Below are positions 24,260 to 35,838 of a stretch of 64,000 nucleotides of DNA, in pieces. The notes below the pieces were generated by a model. It searched no databases and was not told where the DNA came from. It saw nothing but the letters and a program-made list of their open reading frames with translations. Within the stretch, counting starts at the first letter, position 1; each line of letters begins with the position of its first letter. The translations under genes and the position numbers were made by a program. The stretch is from Erigeron canadensis (lineage: Eukaryota; Streptophyta; Magnoliopsida; Asterales; Asteraceae). Location: the NCBI RefSeq assembly GCF_010389155.1, contig NC_057767.1:22083723-22147722 (forward strand), in the 5' to 3' direction.

Positions 24260-24388
24260 CGACCTTGTCCCTAGGATGACCTTGTCCCTAGGACGATCTT
24301 GTCCCTAGGACGATCTATTCCCTAGGACGACCTTGTCCCTAGGACGATCTTGTCCCTAGGACGATCTTGTCCCTAGACTATCTTGTCA
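24260..24388. repeat. 17-bp tandem repeat in element C 5' LTR
   Basis: About seven copies of CGAYCTTGTCCCTAGGA with small changes. The 3' LTR has a shorter version at about 30711-30815. Confidence 0.85.
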
Positions 24389-25600
24389 CTTAGACGATTA
24401 CGTCATTTGTTCCTAATACGACTATCTCCATATTCGTACCATTTCATGTACTATAATACGATCTTGTGCATTCAGAAAATAAAACGATCATGTTCCTATA
24501 ATATGGCATACTGGAACTTAAATCGACTAGATCTTGGAATTAACCACTAGACCAGTAGATTAAAGTCATGATTCATCTTAACCATTAAAGTGCAAGTTCT
24601 ATGAACAACCAAGCTAAGTTCTTAAGGCTAAAGATCATTATTAAAGACATGTTCAACTAATTAACATTATAATGACATGTGTGTGAGTCCGACGATGTTC
24701 AGATCGAGTCCAGTTCAAGTAACTAAGTTCATTCAAACTTATTTTAAGTCAAAACGTTCAAGGATCATCAAGGGCCAAATCATCAATTCATCAAGGACAT
24801 TCCAATGATTGATTAATCACATGAACTAATATGTGTGCTTATTATGATCAATGATTTGTACTTAGGCTTCCATCAAGTCGTGCTTGGATTTAGATAGATA
24901 TAACTTATCTATCTCTGCGCTTATAAACTGTGCTTGTACCAGATTACTGTGAGTTCACCAATCCACCCTTTTGTACATTTTGTTCAAGTTCTTTTATCGG
25001 GGACTGAAAAGCATGAAAACTATTTTGTACTCATATATATATTCTTGAACTATTTTACCTACTAATTTATGATTTTATAAAATACTTATGATATGATTCT
25101 TAACTAATTAAAAAGGGTATTTAAGTCTTGTATGGGCAAGATCCTTAAATACATTTATACTACATTTAATCGTACAGATCTTATGACCTTGTTCTTACTC
25201 TTCATATTATTTATATATATACTAAATGGTACTTTATGTGAATCTCACCAACTACTTTCGTAGTTGACCTTTTGAACTTGCATGCTTTTCAGGCTAGGCT
25301 AGTAGAACTCTTAGCATAGGAGTCTTCCTCTTTTAAGCTTATCTCATTTGACGACTGTTCGAGCATTCAAGACCAGGAGTTGTGAAGACTTTCCTTTGCT
25401 ATTTCAATTCAAGACTTCAGTACTTTAAGACAATTGTTTAGTCTTTTGAATATTAACTATTCTGGGTATACCCCATGTTCTGTAATAACCATTATACTTC
25501 TCTTCTTATTAATGTTATTGGCTGTGTTGGAACTTGTACGGTGTGCAATTGTGCTTATCTGTACATCCCGTATATTTCGCTATAGCGGGGTGTTTCAGTT

Positions 25601-25614
25601 TGTATCAGTAGCCA
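25601..25614 (+). other. Primer-binding site of element C (degenerate)
   Basis: TGTATCAGTAGCCA, compared with the usual TGGTATCAGAGCCA for initiator Met tRNA, followed by TGGTTATAG. It has one base lost and one gained. Confidence 0.6.
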
Positions 25615-26032
25615 TGGTTATAGTGAACACCGAGCTTTTTCTTAAGGAAAACTCGAGCTATAACTTGAATCCTCTCTGAGGTGATCCTTCATACGACCGT
25701 TTTGAGTAGTAAGTACTTTTGCCCTAATTAGACGTAACCTGATCAACTACATCTAATTATGGATAGAGCTCTACTAAGAACTTCATGCAATCTCGTTCTT
25801 CGATCATATCAGTTCTAGTTCACTCCTTCTCTTAAGACATACGTTCTGGTGCTTCGATTATAGGCATTAGAGCTTATACGACCATAGATCCTTATCGTGC
25901 GACCGACAACTGTTCTTGTTCATATATTATGCTAACGACGACCATTTATTAGTGTACTACATACTTGGAGCTATAGACTTGTGCGAAACGTAATCGAGTT
26001 CATGTTTCTATCTTATTAGGGCATAAGGAAGA
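25615..26032 (+). other. Element C leader
   Basis: Untranslated leader between the primer-binding site and gag. No feature is seen apart from AT-rich sequence. Confidence 0.6.
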
Positions 26033-27118
26033 ATGCCGCCTAAACGTGGACGAAAAGCAAGGCTGCACCAGCTGTTGAACCTATTGAACCTGGTGCCATT
26101 GCTAATGTCAACTTTACCCTGGAAGATGTAGCAAACCTCATCACTGACTGCTTGAATGCGATGGTGCCAAATGTTGCTACTCAAGTTGCTCAAATTCTGG
26201 AAATCCCACTAACTTGAGGTACTAGAACTACCAGAGCCACCAGAGTCACTCAGAATAGGAGGACTCAAGAAGAACCTGAACAGAACCAGGAAGTGAACAG
26301 TGATTCTGAGGGAGCTAGTCAGATCAACACTCGAGCTACCATTGAAGGCAGAGTCACCCGAAGTAGAGGGTGTCTATTCAAGACCTTCACTCAGTGCAAA
26401 CCCCCAGTCTACACAGGGGAGAAATGAGCTGCAGAACTGTTGATGTGGTTCGAGAATATGGAAGAGGCCCTGTACCACACTGAAAATTCTTAAGATGGTG
26501 GAGCACGCGACCAGCCAATTCAACGGAGCTGCTAGGTCCTGGTGGACTGGCATCGTTACCACTATTGGCAGGAGACCCGCTTATGCTTACACCTGAGAAG
26601 AACTTCAAAAAATGATGAGAGTTGAATTCTGTACTAAGGATGCATTGCAAGAATTGGAACAAGAGTTTTGGGATCTGAAGATGGAAGGTTTGGAGATTGA
26701 GAAGTATATTTTGACGTTCAATGAGCTTTCCAGACTTGTACCACATTTGGCTTCTACCGAAGAGAAGAGAATCGATCGCTTCATTTGGGGCTTGATTCCG
26801 GAGATTCGCCGTGACCTCACTAGTAAAGGCCCTAAGACCATGTCAAGAGCAACTGTGCTGGCTAAGACCTTGACCAAAGACATAATTAGATCAAGAGGTT
26901 TGACTGAAAATGCTGATACGGGGAAAAGGAAGGCTGAAGAAGTAGTGGAGAAGAAAGTTGAACCCCCAAGCAAGAAGGGGAAGACCTTGAAGAACTATGC
27001 GGTGACCACAGCGACTGAACCGACAAGGTACTCTGGAGCTTATCCTAAGTGCACTCGCTGCAATCTGCATCACACTGGTGCTTGTCTGGTCTGCTATAAG
27101 TGCTAAGGAATTGGGCAC
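26033..27118 (+). pseudogene. Element C gag (broken)
   Basis: The start MPPKRGRKAR at 26033 is a typical chromovirus gag N-terminus. A frameshift follows shortly, and the neighbouring frame carries NFTLEDVANLITDCLNAMV and later LLMWFENMEEALYHTE, the gag motif with conserved W-F-E. A second long block (26612-27106) has the Retrotrans_gag helix region (FCTKDALQELEQEFWDLKM, SRLVPHLASTEEKRIDRFI), a lysine-rich stretch and a CCHC zinc knuckle at about 27092. The knuckle is interrupted by TAA after C-x2-C, and its last Cys is Tyr. Stops also occur near 26215, 26425 and 26490. It cannot make a full capsid protein. Confidence 0.85.
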
Positions 27119-29331
27119 ATGGCCAAATACTATAATACTATTGCAGCAAATCTGATCAGGAACAACCCACCACCAATCAACAGGAATCTACCAGTCAGAA
27201 ATGCCAGGCCTCCACTACCACCTGTTACCCCGGTTCAAAGGAATCAGAACAAGAACGCCCAAGTTCAATGTGTTGCTTATCCACTAGGGCCAAGGAACCA
27301 GAACCAGCAGAACAATCAGCAACAGCAAAACCAGCAAGGCCCAGCTAACGCCCGTGTTTTTGCTTTAAACGCTGAGGAAGCTCGTCAGAACCCTCAGGTT
27401 GTGACAGGTACCTTTCTTCTGAACGATCATTATGCTTCTGTACTATTTGACTCCAGTGCTGAACGTAGCTTTGTTGCATTTGACTTTAAAGCTAAGACTG
27501 ACATGATAAGTGGCAAACTAAATGACAAATATGTGGTAGAGTATGCAAATGGCCAAAAGTACGGTACCAACAAAATTGCTCTAGATTGTCCTTTGACCTT
27601 AGTAGACAAGAACTTTACAATTGATCTAATCCCTGTCGAGATTAGTAGTTTTGACATTATCGTGGAAATGGATTGGCTATCCAAACACCACGCGACTATT
27701 TGTTGCCACGAGAAATCAGTTCATATACCGCTCCTGAACGGCGAGATCTTAATTGTGCAAGGCGACAAGTCTACGAACGAACTTAAAATCGTCACAGCCA
27801 TGAAATTCCGTAAATACTTGGACAAGAAAGATCATCTAGTGTACCTAGCTCACGTCATCGATAAAAGTGCTAAAGAAATGAAAGTTCAAGACATCCCCAT
27901 TGTACGAGACTTTCCAGATGTGTTTCCTGACGACTTACTAGGTATCCCACCTGTTAGACAAGTCGAGTTCAGTATTGATCTAGTTCTCGGTGCAGCACCA
28001 GTCGCTAAAGCACTGTATCGTTTAGCCCCTCCTGAAATGCAAGAACTGTCCAATCAATTACAAGAACTTTTGAGCAAAGACTTTAGTCATCCTAGTTCAT
28101 CTCCTTGGGGAGCAACAATCTTATTCGTCAAGAAGAAAGATGGCTCCATGAGAATGTGCATAGACTATCGTGAACTGAACAAATTAACCGTTAAGAACCG
28201 GTATCCCCTACCTCGCATATACGATCTGTTTGATCAATTGCAAGGTGCTTCGTACTTCTCTAAAATCGATCTACGTTCGAGTTATCACCAAATTCGTGTT
28301 CAGGATGGTGACGTCCCAAAGACAGCTTTTCGTTCTCGTTATGGTCATTACGAATTTCTCGTTATGCCATTTGGTCTGACTAATGCCCCAGCGATCTTTA
28401 TGGACTTAATGAATTGTGTCTGTCGTCCATTCTTAGACAAATTTGTCATAGTGTTCATCAACGACATACTCGTCTACTCTCGAAACAAGACTTATCATGA
28501 ACAACATTTACAATCCGTTCTTCAGCTTCTTCGCGATGAGAAGCTGTACGCTAAGTTCTCTAAGTGCGAGTTCTGGCTTCGCCACGTACAGTTCCTCGGG
28601 CATGTCGTAAACGAACAAGGCATTCATGTCGACCCGGCCAAGATTGAAGCAAATAAAAAATGGGAGGCTCCGAAAGCTCCTACTGAAGTTCGTAGTTTTC
28701 TTGGACTAGCTGGCTATTATCGTCGTTTTATTGAGAACTTCTCTAAAATCGTACTACCCTTGACTCAACTGACTTAAAAGACCAAAGACTTTATTTGGGG
28801 TGAACAACAAGAACGAACGTTCCAAACCCTAAAGGATAGATTGTGTGAAGCACCCGTTCTAACTTTACTTGGAGGCACCGAAGACTTCGTCGTGTACTGT
28901 GACGCTTCACATCAAGGACTAGGCTGTATACTGATGCAAAGAGGCAAAGTGATCGCCTACGCATACAGACAACTCAAAGTGCATGAAAAGAATTATACCA
29001 ACCACGATCTAGAACTTGGAGCAGTTGTTTTTGCCCTAAAGATTTGGAGGCACTATTTGTACGGGACTAAATGTACTATCTTCACCGATCATAAGAGCTT
29101 GCAACACGTGTATAATCAGAAAGAGCTGAACATGAGACAAAGGCGTTGGGTGGAGTTACTAAGTAACTACGATTGTGACATCAAGTATCATCTTGGAAAG
29201 GCGAATGTAGTAGCCGATGCTCTAAGCAGAAAAGAACAAGTCAAAATCTTATCTATCAAAGTAGCAGATCGTACAGACTTAAGACAACATGTGATCACAG
29301 ATCAAGGGATCGGATTGAGGCCAGATACCTA
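27119..29331 (+). pseudogene. Element C protease, RT and RNase H (broken)
   Basis: The same frame as late gag. The protease site is D-S-S-A at 27449-27460, where the usual motif is D-S/T-G-A, so the flap glycine is changed. RT (about 27950-28640) shows the W-G-A block, the [10 protein letters not shown] block, F-S-K-I-D-L-R and P-F-G-L-T-N-A-P. The catalytic box at 28454-28465 is F-I-N-D instead of Y/F-x-D-D, so one metal-binding Asp is lost. RNase H (28841-29240) retains its first Asp (YCDASHQG, 28901) and TDHKSLQHV. An in-frame TAA at 28775 separates RT from RNase H, and another stop closes the block near 29331. Inference: enzymatically dead. Confidence 0.9.
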
Positions 29332-29720
29332 AAGGCAGAACGGTTAGGCCCAATCGCTCAAGAATTTGAAGTTGATGACGAAGGAGTCAAGAAGTTCAAG
29401 AACCGAGTTTGGATCCCTGCAGTTAATGGTGTTAGAAAGATCATCATGCAGGAAGCTCACAGTTCAAGGTACTCGATCCATCCGGGTGCAGACAAGATGT
29501 ACAAGAACCTAAAACTAGACTATTGGTGGCCTGGGATGAAAAGAGAGATCTACGAGTACGTTAGTAGATGCCTGACATGTTCTAAAGTTAAGATCGAACA
29601 TCAGAAACCTTCCGGTTTACTAAAGCAATTGAAAGTCCCGGTGTGGAAGTGGGAAGATATTACCATGGAACTACCTCGTACAAAAGACAACCATAACTCC
29701 ACTTTGTTGGCTAGACGCTG
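29332..29720 (+). pseudogene. Element C integrase zinc-binding domain
   Basis: After a frame change the H2C2 finger is readable: H-x-x-x-x-S-I-H-P-G, then WWPGMKREI and C-L-T-C (29446-29590). GLLKQLKVPVWKWEDITMEL follows, the usual lead into the catalytic core. The frame stops soon after P-R-T-K at the deletion point near 29700, where the D-D-E core should start. Confidence 0.85.
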
Positions 29721-30289
29721 GTGAAAGAAGGTAGATGAAGCTCCCAGTCGTGCAGTTCACTATTGACAAAATCGCTGTTATCAAAGAAAAGCTTAAAGCC
29801 GCTCAAGACAGACAAAAGTCCTATGCTGACAAACGTCGTAAACCTTTAGAGTTCCAAGTAGGCGATAAAGTCCTATTAAAAGTTTCCCCATGAAGAGGTA
29901 CTGCCCGTTTTGGCAAGAAAGGCAAATTGGCGCCTCGGTACATCGGACCTTATAAGATAGTTAAACGTATCAGACCAGTTGCGTACAGACTGGAACTACC
30001 CCTAGGACTTGGCAATGTTCATGACACATTTCACGTGTCCAATTTAAAGAAGTGCTTGGTTGACGACCCGACCGTCATTCCTGTTAAGGATGTTCATATT
30101 GACGAAGGGCTTGAGTTCACTGAAGAGCCCATCGAGATCATTGACAGAGATGCTAAACAAACTAGACAGAGCAGAGTACCACTAGTTCGTGTACGTTGGA
30201 GTGCTAGACATGGATATAATGACACCTGGGAACGCGAGGACTTCATTAAGAAAAAGTACCCTCATCTTTTTTATCGACAAGACTCTTAA
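29721..30289 (+). pseudogene. Element C integrase C-terminus with chromodomain-like tail
   Basis: Begins in the post-core region (AIKEKLKAAQDRQKSYADKRR type) and continues through the GPY/F-type block ([22 protein letters not shown]). It ends in a chromodomain-like tail ([19 protein letters not shown], then [12 protein letters not shown]). One TGA at 29891 splits it. The whole D-D-35-E core is missing between this and the zinc finger. In chromoviruses the tail is thought to steer integration into heterochromatin. Confidence 0.85.
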
Positions 30290-30710
30290 TTTCGAGGACG
30301 AAATCCTCTAATATTTGATCTTGAAATCGTTATAAGTGTTATTAGATAATGTTATTGAGTATAATTGTACTAGTGCTATGTCCAAACAAGTCCTGAAAAT
30401 CGAAATAGACATTCATTATTGTGCTCGTGCTTGTTTAGCTTGTTCTTGGCCTAAAACGATCCTTACAAGATCGTATTAAGGCTGCTAGCTAGGACGATCT
30501 CCCCAAGATCATCTCAGGTTTGTGGTGTGTTTGTTTGTTCATTTGAGGTTGTTGTGATTGGGAATCACACACTTCTTGGGTAGCTAATCTTCTAGATTGG
30601 TTTTGCTCAAACAATTGTTCTTGAACTAGAAATGATCGTGTACCCTTTGTTCTTGCTCTTGAACCATGAAGCAACCCTCCCAAAGTCGTCCCATTTCCCT
30701 GAGTTCAAAA

Positions 30711-30815
30711 CGAACTTGTCCCTAGGACGACCTTATCCCTAGGACAACCTTGACCCTAGGACGATCTAGTCCCTAGGACGACCTTGTCCCTAGGACGATC
30801 TTGTCCCTAGACGAT
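30711..30815. repeat. 17-bp tandem repeat in element C 3' LTR
   Basis: About six copies of the CTTGTCCCTAGGACGAY unit, fewer than in the 5' LTR. Confidence 0.75.
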
Positions 30816-31214
30816 CTTGTCACTTAGATGATTACGTCATTTGTTCCTAATACGACTATCTCCATATTCGTACCATTTCATGTACTATAATACGATCTTG
30901 TGCATTTAGAAAATAAAATGATCATGTTCCTATAATATGGCATACTGGAACTTAAATTGACTAGATCTTGGAATTAACCACTAGACCAGTACATTAAAGT
31001 CATGATTTATCTTAACCATGAAAGTGCAAGTTCTATGAACAACCAAGCTAAGTTCTTAAGGCTAAAGATCATTATTAAAGACATGTTCAACTAATTAACA
31101 TTATAATGACATGTGTGTGAGTCTGAATACGTTCAGATGGAGTCCAGTTCAAGTTACTAAGTTCATTCAAACTTATTTTGAGTCAAAACGTTCAAGGATC
31201 ATCAAGGGCCAAAT

Positions 31215-31896
31215 TGTAGATGCAGATTCGGCGTGACAATCGCAACATAGATTTGATTATCGTTTATGTTTGTAGGAACTTGTTTGTAATCATTTAAATA
31301 AGAACTTGTGTTGATATTTAATGATTACGTTTGGACTTCTATATTATATCTGCTTATGTTTTGTATTGTGTTTGTGTGTTATATATTGTTTGCAGGTACA
31401 AGAACATAGAATCAAGGTTTATAAGTGTCGTAGAACACTTAAACGATGATTGGATGTTATGTACGAGCCAAATAAAGTCAAACAAAGAACAATGGGTCGT
31501 CCCTCGTGCTGACGTCATCAACATGTAGGAACAACCTCGTGCTAACATCAGCACGAGGCAGATCGGTTGTTAATTGTTTCGGGCCTAATACATAATTAAG
31601 GCCTAAGCCCACACGATCCAATACTTAACTAGTATAAATACAAGACCTAATCTACGAAATTAGGTGAATTGTTTTCGAATCTTCGTTAATAATTTATGAA
31701 TTTACGAGCTAAGGTTAATTGTTCCTTCGTGTGATCTCCTACACGAACCACAAGCCTTGTGCATGTCCTTGGGTTGGTTAATTGCTCATTAATCAACGAA
31801 AGGCAATAGCAATCTAGTTATCTCAAGAGGATTTCGCACTCTTGACATAACGAATCACATCTTATTACGATCCATGCAACGATAGGGCACCTTACA
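31215..31896 (+). mobile_element. Element D: solo LTR
   Basis: 682 bp from TGTAGATGCAG to ACCTTACA, flanked by the direct repeat CAAAT (31210-31214, 31897-31901) and absent from the 5' LTR of C. TG...CA ends, a 5-bp duplication and a TATAAATA box at 31633-31640 identify an LTR, presumably left by LTR-LTR recombination. Orientation follows the TATA box. The lineage is unknown. Confidence 0.85.
31502..31558. promoter_or_regulatory. bZIP-type palindrome in element D
   Basis: TGACGTCA (31510-31517) is the classic bZIP/as-1-type core. It overlaps an inverted repeat CCTCGTGCTGA (31502) / TCAGCACGAGG (31548). The location upstream of the TATA box at 31633 suits an enhancer. The regulatory role is inferred only. 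Confidence 0.4.
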
Positions 31897-32978
31897 CAAA
31901 TCATCAGTTCATCAAGGACATTCCAATGATTAATTAATCACATGAACTAATATGTGTGCTTATTATGATCAATGATTTGTACTTAGGCTTCCATCAAGTC
32001 GTGCTTGGATTTAGATAGATATAACTTATCTATCTCTGTGCTTGCTCTCTGTGCTTATAAACTGTGCTTGTACCAGATCACTGTGAGTTCGCCAATCCCC
32101 CCTTTTGTACATTTTGTTCAAGTTCTTTTATCGGGGACTGAAAAGCATGAAAACTATTTTGTACTCATATATATGTTCTTGAACTATTTTACGTACTAAT
32201 TTATGATCTTATAAAATACTTATGATATGATTCTTAACTAATTAAAAAAGGTATTTAAGTCTTGAATGGGCAAGATCCTTAAATACATTTATACTACTGT
32301 ACTTGTTCTTTACCATCTTCTAGTTCTTACTTGTTCTTGTTCAGTTTTTATTCACTGTATCAATTCATATCGCACAGTTCAGGAATTGAACCGTAGGTAA
32401 TTATGGACAGCGCTGTTTAGGGTAGGCTCACCCTCATTCTCCGTAGTCCTGGAGGATGCATATTATCTGTTCTTGTTCTGATCTAGATCTTACCTGACTT
32501 ACTTGATTATTATGAGCATATATCCACATTACAGTTCAGTTATGGTCAATCGGGTTAGCATTGACAATACATTTACAGTTCATTATTTGTTCTTGTACTG
32601 TTCTTACTATTACAAAGTACTTTTGTTAATCGTACAGATCTTATGACCTTGTTCTTACTCTTCATATTATTTATATGTATACTAAATGGTACTTTATTTG
32701 AATCTCACCAACTACTTTCGTAGTTGACCTTTTGAACTTGCATGCTTTTTAGGCTAGGCTAGTAGAACTCTTAGCATAAGAGTCTTCCTCTTTTAAGCTC
32801 ATCTCATTTGACGATTGTTCGAGCATTCAAGACTAGGATTTGTAAAGACTTTCCTTTGCTATTTCAATTCAAGACTTCAGTACTTTAAGACAATTGTTCA
32901 GTCTTTTGAATATTAACTATTCTGGGTATACCCCATGTTCTGTAATAACCATTATACTTCTCCTCTTATTAATGTTAT

Positions 32979-34196
32979 GGGGGATGATTTGTTCCCTAAT
33001 TAAATTTTTACGTACAAGGAAAAATGAAAGCAAATAACAACAATACCCCTAAAATCATACTCCCTATGATGTATTCATTTATTAAAATATTTTGACATTT
33101 TGACTATCCGATCTAGCAATATCTTCTTGGATGTTCACTCCATATCACCACCGTGGCCTCAGGACATTTCTTTTTCTTTTGTTTGTAACTCATACAAGTC
33201 GACGCACAAGTCCACACACAGACACACACATATATGTAAGTATGTATATATGTATATGTGTGTATAATCATGAACCCGAAAGCTTCAATTGTAGTTATGC
33301 TTTTGCAAACATATATACTACAACCCGTTAAACTCGTGAAGTAATTACACATCCCTTTTTTTCTCGCATTAAATTTGTTAAAAACGGGTGTTTCACTACA
33401 ACAATCCAACACGGTGGAAGCGAATTGGGATGGTGGAAGCAAGACATGCTTCATTCAGCCGAGAACATAAGCGGTTAAAACAAAGCTTTAAGGGTGCATT
33501 CCTGAGTTTTAATTTTATGGGATAAGAAAGAGAAGAAGAGGAAAACTTATGTTTTTGCATTCTTGAGTTTTTTGATTAAAAGAAAAGAAAGTGATGGAAA
33601 GGAAAAGTAAGGGGTTTTAAAGCTAAAAACTTTTCTTCCATATTTGGCATGATTTGGAAGGATAAGTTATAGATTTATCAATATACCCTTCAAACCTTTA
33701 TATGAACTATAATAACTATAGGGCTACAAATGTAATATTACATGTTTTTATCCTTTCTTATCCTTCTCTTTTAACTCAAGAATGCCTTTAAATTCTTTTA
33801 TTCACTTTATTTTCTTTTAAATGATAAAACTCAAGAATGCAATTTATAAATATAATTTTTTATTCTTTCTTCTCTTATCCAATCTTCTCTTTTCTTTTCC
33901 TTTAATAAAAACTCGAGAATACAGTGTAAATCAAGGCATATAGTAAGGCAATATAATAATTGAATTGAGTTCGAATGTGGAATCGGAGAAATTCGTTGAG
34001 CAGTGGTAATGGTGGTCAGAGACTTTTGGTCATTGGGTTTTTTGAATTGGGTAATGTTTTTTTTTAGAATGGGTCTGACTGGTCAACAAATAAAAAAGAG
34101 TATAACTAAAACCATAAAAGATACTAAGGGTATTAACGTCTTTATAAACAAAATTCCTTGAACGAATAAAACTTTTCTTTGAGCAAATCAACTCCC
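32979..34196. mobile_element. Element E: Mutator-like non-autonomous element
   Basis: Starts GGGGGATGATTTGTTC and ends GAGCAAATCAACTCCC, short imperfect inverted ends. Flanked by a perfect 9-bp direct repeat TAATGTTAT (32970-32978, 34197-34205) that is single in the 5' LTR of C. 1218 bp, non-coding, with a TG/TA microsatellite near 33225-33265. It hosts MITE F. Confidence 0.85.
33492..33926. mobile_element. Element F: Tourist-like MITE inside E
   Basis: Starts GGGTGCATTCCTGAGTTTT and ends AAAACTCGAGAATACAGTG, flanked by TAA (33489-33491, 33927-33929). The purine-rich body repeats the end motif internally (GCATTCTTGAGTTTT near 33557 and its complement near 33820), suggesting a compound or rearranged copy. 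The ends match the outermost MITE at 8412/38382. Confidence 0.7.
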
Positions 34197-34289
34197 TAAT
34201 GTTATTGGCTGTGTTGGAACTTGTACTGTATGCAATTGTGTTTATCTGTACATCCCGTATATTCCGCTTTAGCGGGGTGTTACACCCAA

Positions 34290-35825
34290 ATTGTGAGATT
34301 ATTGATTCATTTTAGTATGATAGGTGTACGGTTTGGGATTTATTAGCCTTGTAAATTTGTCCTTCTCATAGGCTTTTGGATTTATCCAGGAGTAAGGGGT
34401 TCTTTTAGAGCTTTGAACTATGACATGCAAGTTTGAGGTTGGTTTTTCCATTTCCGAATTATTTCATTTGCTATGAGTGTGCCGGTGATTGTGTTGATTA
34501 TAGAACTTGTCCTGGTTGATCGTTTCGTGTTTTTTCTAGATGATGAAGAGGCAAATTTGTTATATGTGCATGTTTTGTAATGTGCTTAGTAGCTAACTAC
34601 ACTGGTTAGTGAACCACTCGTTTAAAACCCTTATGTTGCACTCATTTTTAGTGCAAGAAACAATAGAAAACATGTTGTCACTAGCCTGTTCTTTGTTATT
34701 AAATCCACCCTAAATATTCACCTTTCCCTCGCCATGCCGATAGTCGATGTCCTGGTGGGTCATTGGTTGCCTATGCTAGTGGATGGTTTGGGTTTGGTTT
34801 TGTTATGTCGGATTGGGATATTCTCATCTTATGGGGGTAATTTGATTTCGTCATAATTTTGGATTAAGTCTGGATTGTTCATCTTAGCGTTTTTGTCAAA
34901 TGATTTGTCACTGTTTCTACATAATTTAAGAGAATACAAATTAGTCAGAGTAAAAGTAGCTTACAAAAAAATGAATAAAAAGAATGAAAGATTGAAAAAC
35001 AGATAAAAGAAAAAATAGAAAAAATCAAAAAATGAGCTTGGGCTGTCAGTTAGTATTTCTCCTTTTTGTCAAATCATTTTGTAAGTTGGTTAATCATAAA
35101 CACCAACAAAAGCTTCATTGTTTTTATGAGTTATTGAGTTAAGTTGGTACATCGTTATAACCAACTAAGTATTCTTGAATTGATTTATTTGGTTATTATG
35201 TTTAAGTTGGCAGGTTCGTTTAATGCTGTTGGTTTTTGGATCGTGCTATTGGGGGATATTTCTTGGGATTTGGACCGTTGGTAACTAATGACATGGGTTT
35301 TTTATAGACTAGATTATATGTGAAAACTTTGTTTAATGTTGTGTTAGTTCTTTGTTAACACTATTTGTTTACCCAAATTTCCATACCCATTTAAATACCC
35401 TGTTAAGCCTCAGAAATGTTACAACACTTAAAGTCCTCTTCTGATAGATGTTATAGGGCGCTAGCGCCTTGGCGATGAAGGAACGAACCTAGTACAAGCC
35501 TATGGTTAAAAGATTATGCATCACGACTTGGCATTGAGTGATTATTCAAATATTCAACCCCAAGAGTAAGTTAGTTGGAGTAGGATATGCGAGATATCAC
35601 TTATTCGTTTCATTTGTGCTTAGTCGTGTTATTAAGGCTTGTGTATTGGTCAAATATTGTCAAACATTCTAGTTTTCATTTAATATTAAAACTGCCTAAC
35701 CATTTATTCTAATTTTTTTTATTATGGTTGAGCTTCTTTTTTATTACTGATATGTGGTTCCATGATTTGCCAAGTTATTTTATGTTTTTTCAGCTTGGAT
35801 TTGCTTGAGGACAAGCAAAGCTTAA
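34290..35825 (+). other. Element B 3' untranslated region
   Basis: Resumes element B after C. TTCTCATAGGCTTTTGGATT (34363 onward) recurs at 63754 in G. Near the end it has TTGAGGACAAGCAAAGCTTA, the usual lead-in to the polypurine tract in this group. No reading frame. Confidence 0.7.
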
Positions 35826-35838
35826 GTATGGGGGGATT
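35826..35838 (+). other. Polypurine tract of element B
   Basis: GTATGGGGGGATT directly precedes the 3' LTR start TGATG. Confidence 0.75.

Larger units (their letters stand above)
23150..25597 (+). repeat. Element C 5' LTR
   Basis: 2448 bp. A TATAAATA box is at 23438-23445. It has a 17-bp tandem array at 24260-24388 and several CGATC/GATCGT inverted motifs near 24000-24065. Relative to the 3' LTR it lacks about 345 bp near 25165 (TACTAC joined to ATTTAATCG), so a full LTR of this family would be nearer 2.8 kb. Confidence 0.85.
23150..34284 (+). mobile_element. Element C: Tekay-type chromovirus (Ty3/gypsy), defective
   Basis: TGTAACAACCG at 23150 and a TTACA end at 34284 are flanked by the direct repeat CCCAA (23145-23149, 34285-34289), placing C inside B. 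The primer-binding site resembles initiator Met tRNA. Coding order is gag, protease, RT, RNase H, integrase zinc finger, then a C-terminal chromodomain-like tail, as in Tekay/Del. The integrase core is deleted, RT and gag are damaged, and the 3' LTR has lost its first 713 bp and gained insertions D and E. Confidence 0.9.
30314..34284 (+). repeat. Element C 3' LTR (truncated, with two insertions)
   Basis: Homology to the 5' LTR begins at TTTGATCTTGAAATCG (matching 23863), so the polypurine tract and first 713 bp of the LTR are gone. The sequence ATTTCGAGGACGAAAT just upstream (30290-30305) is the usual Tekay pre-PPT motif. D (31215-31896) and E (32979-34196) interrupt it. About 345 bp at 32291-32635 are absent from the 5' LTR. 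Confidence 0.85.

Noticed and set aside
33113..33454. 113-codon minus frame with a Tyr/Thr/Val-rich part
   Set aside because: Driven by the TG/TA microsatellite in element E and running across its non-coding body.
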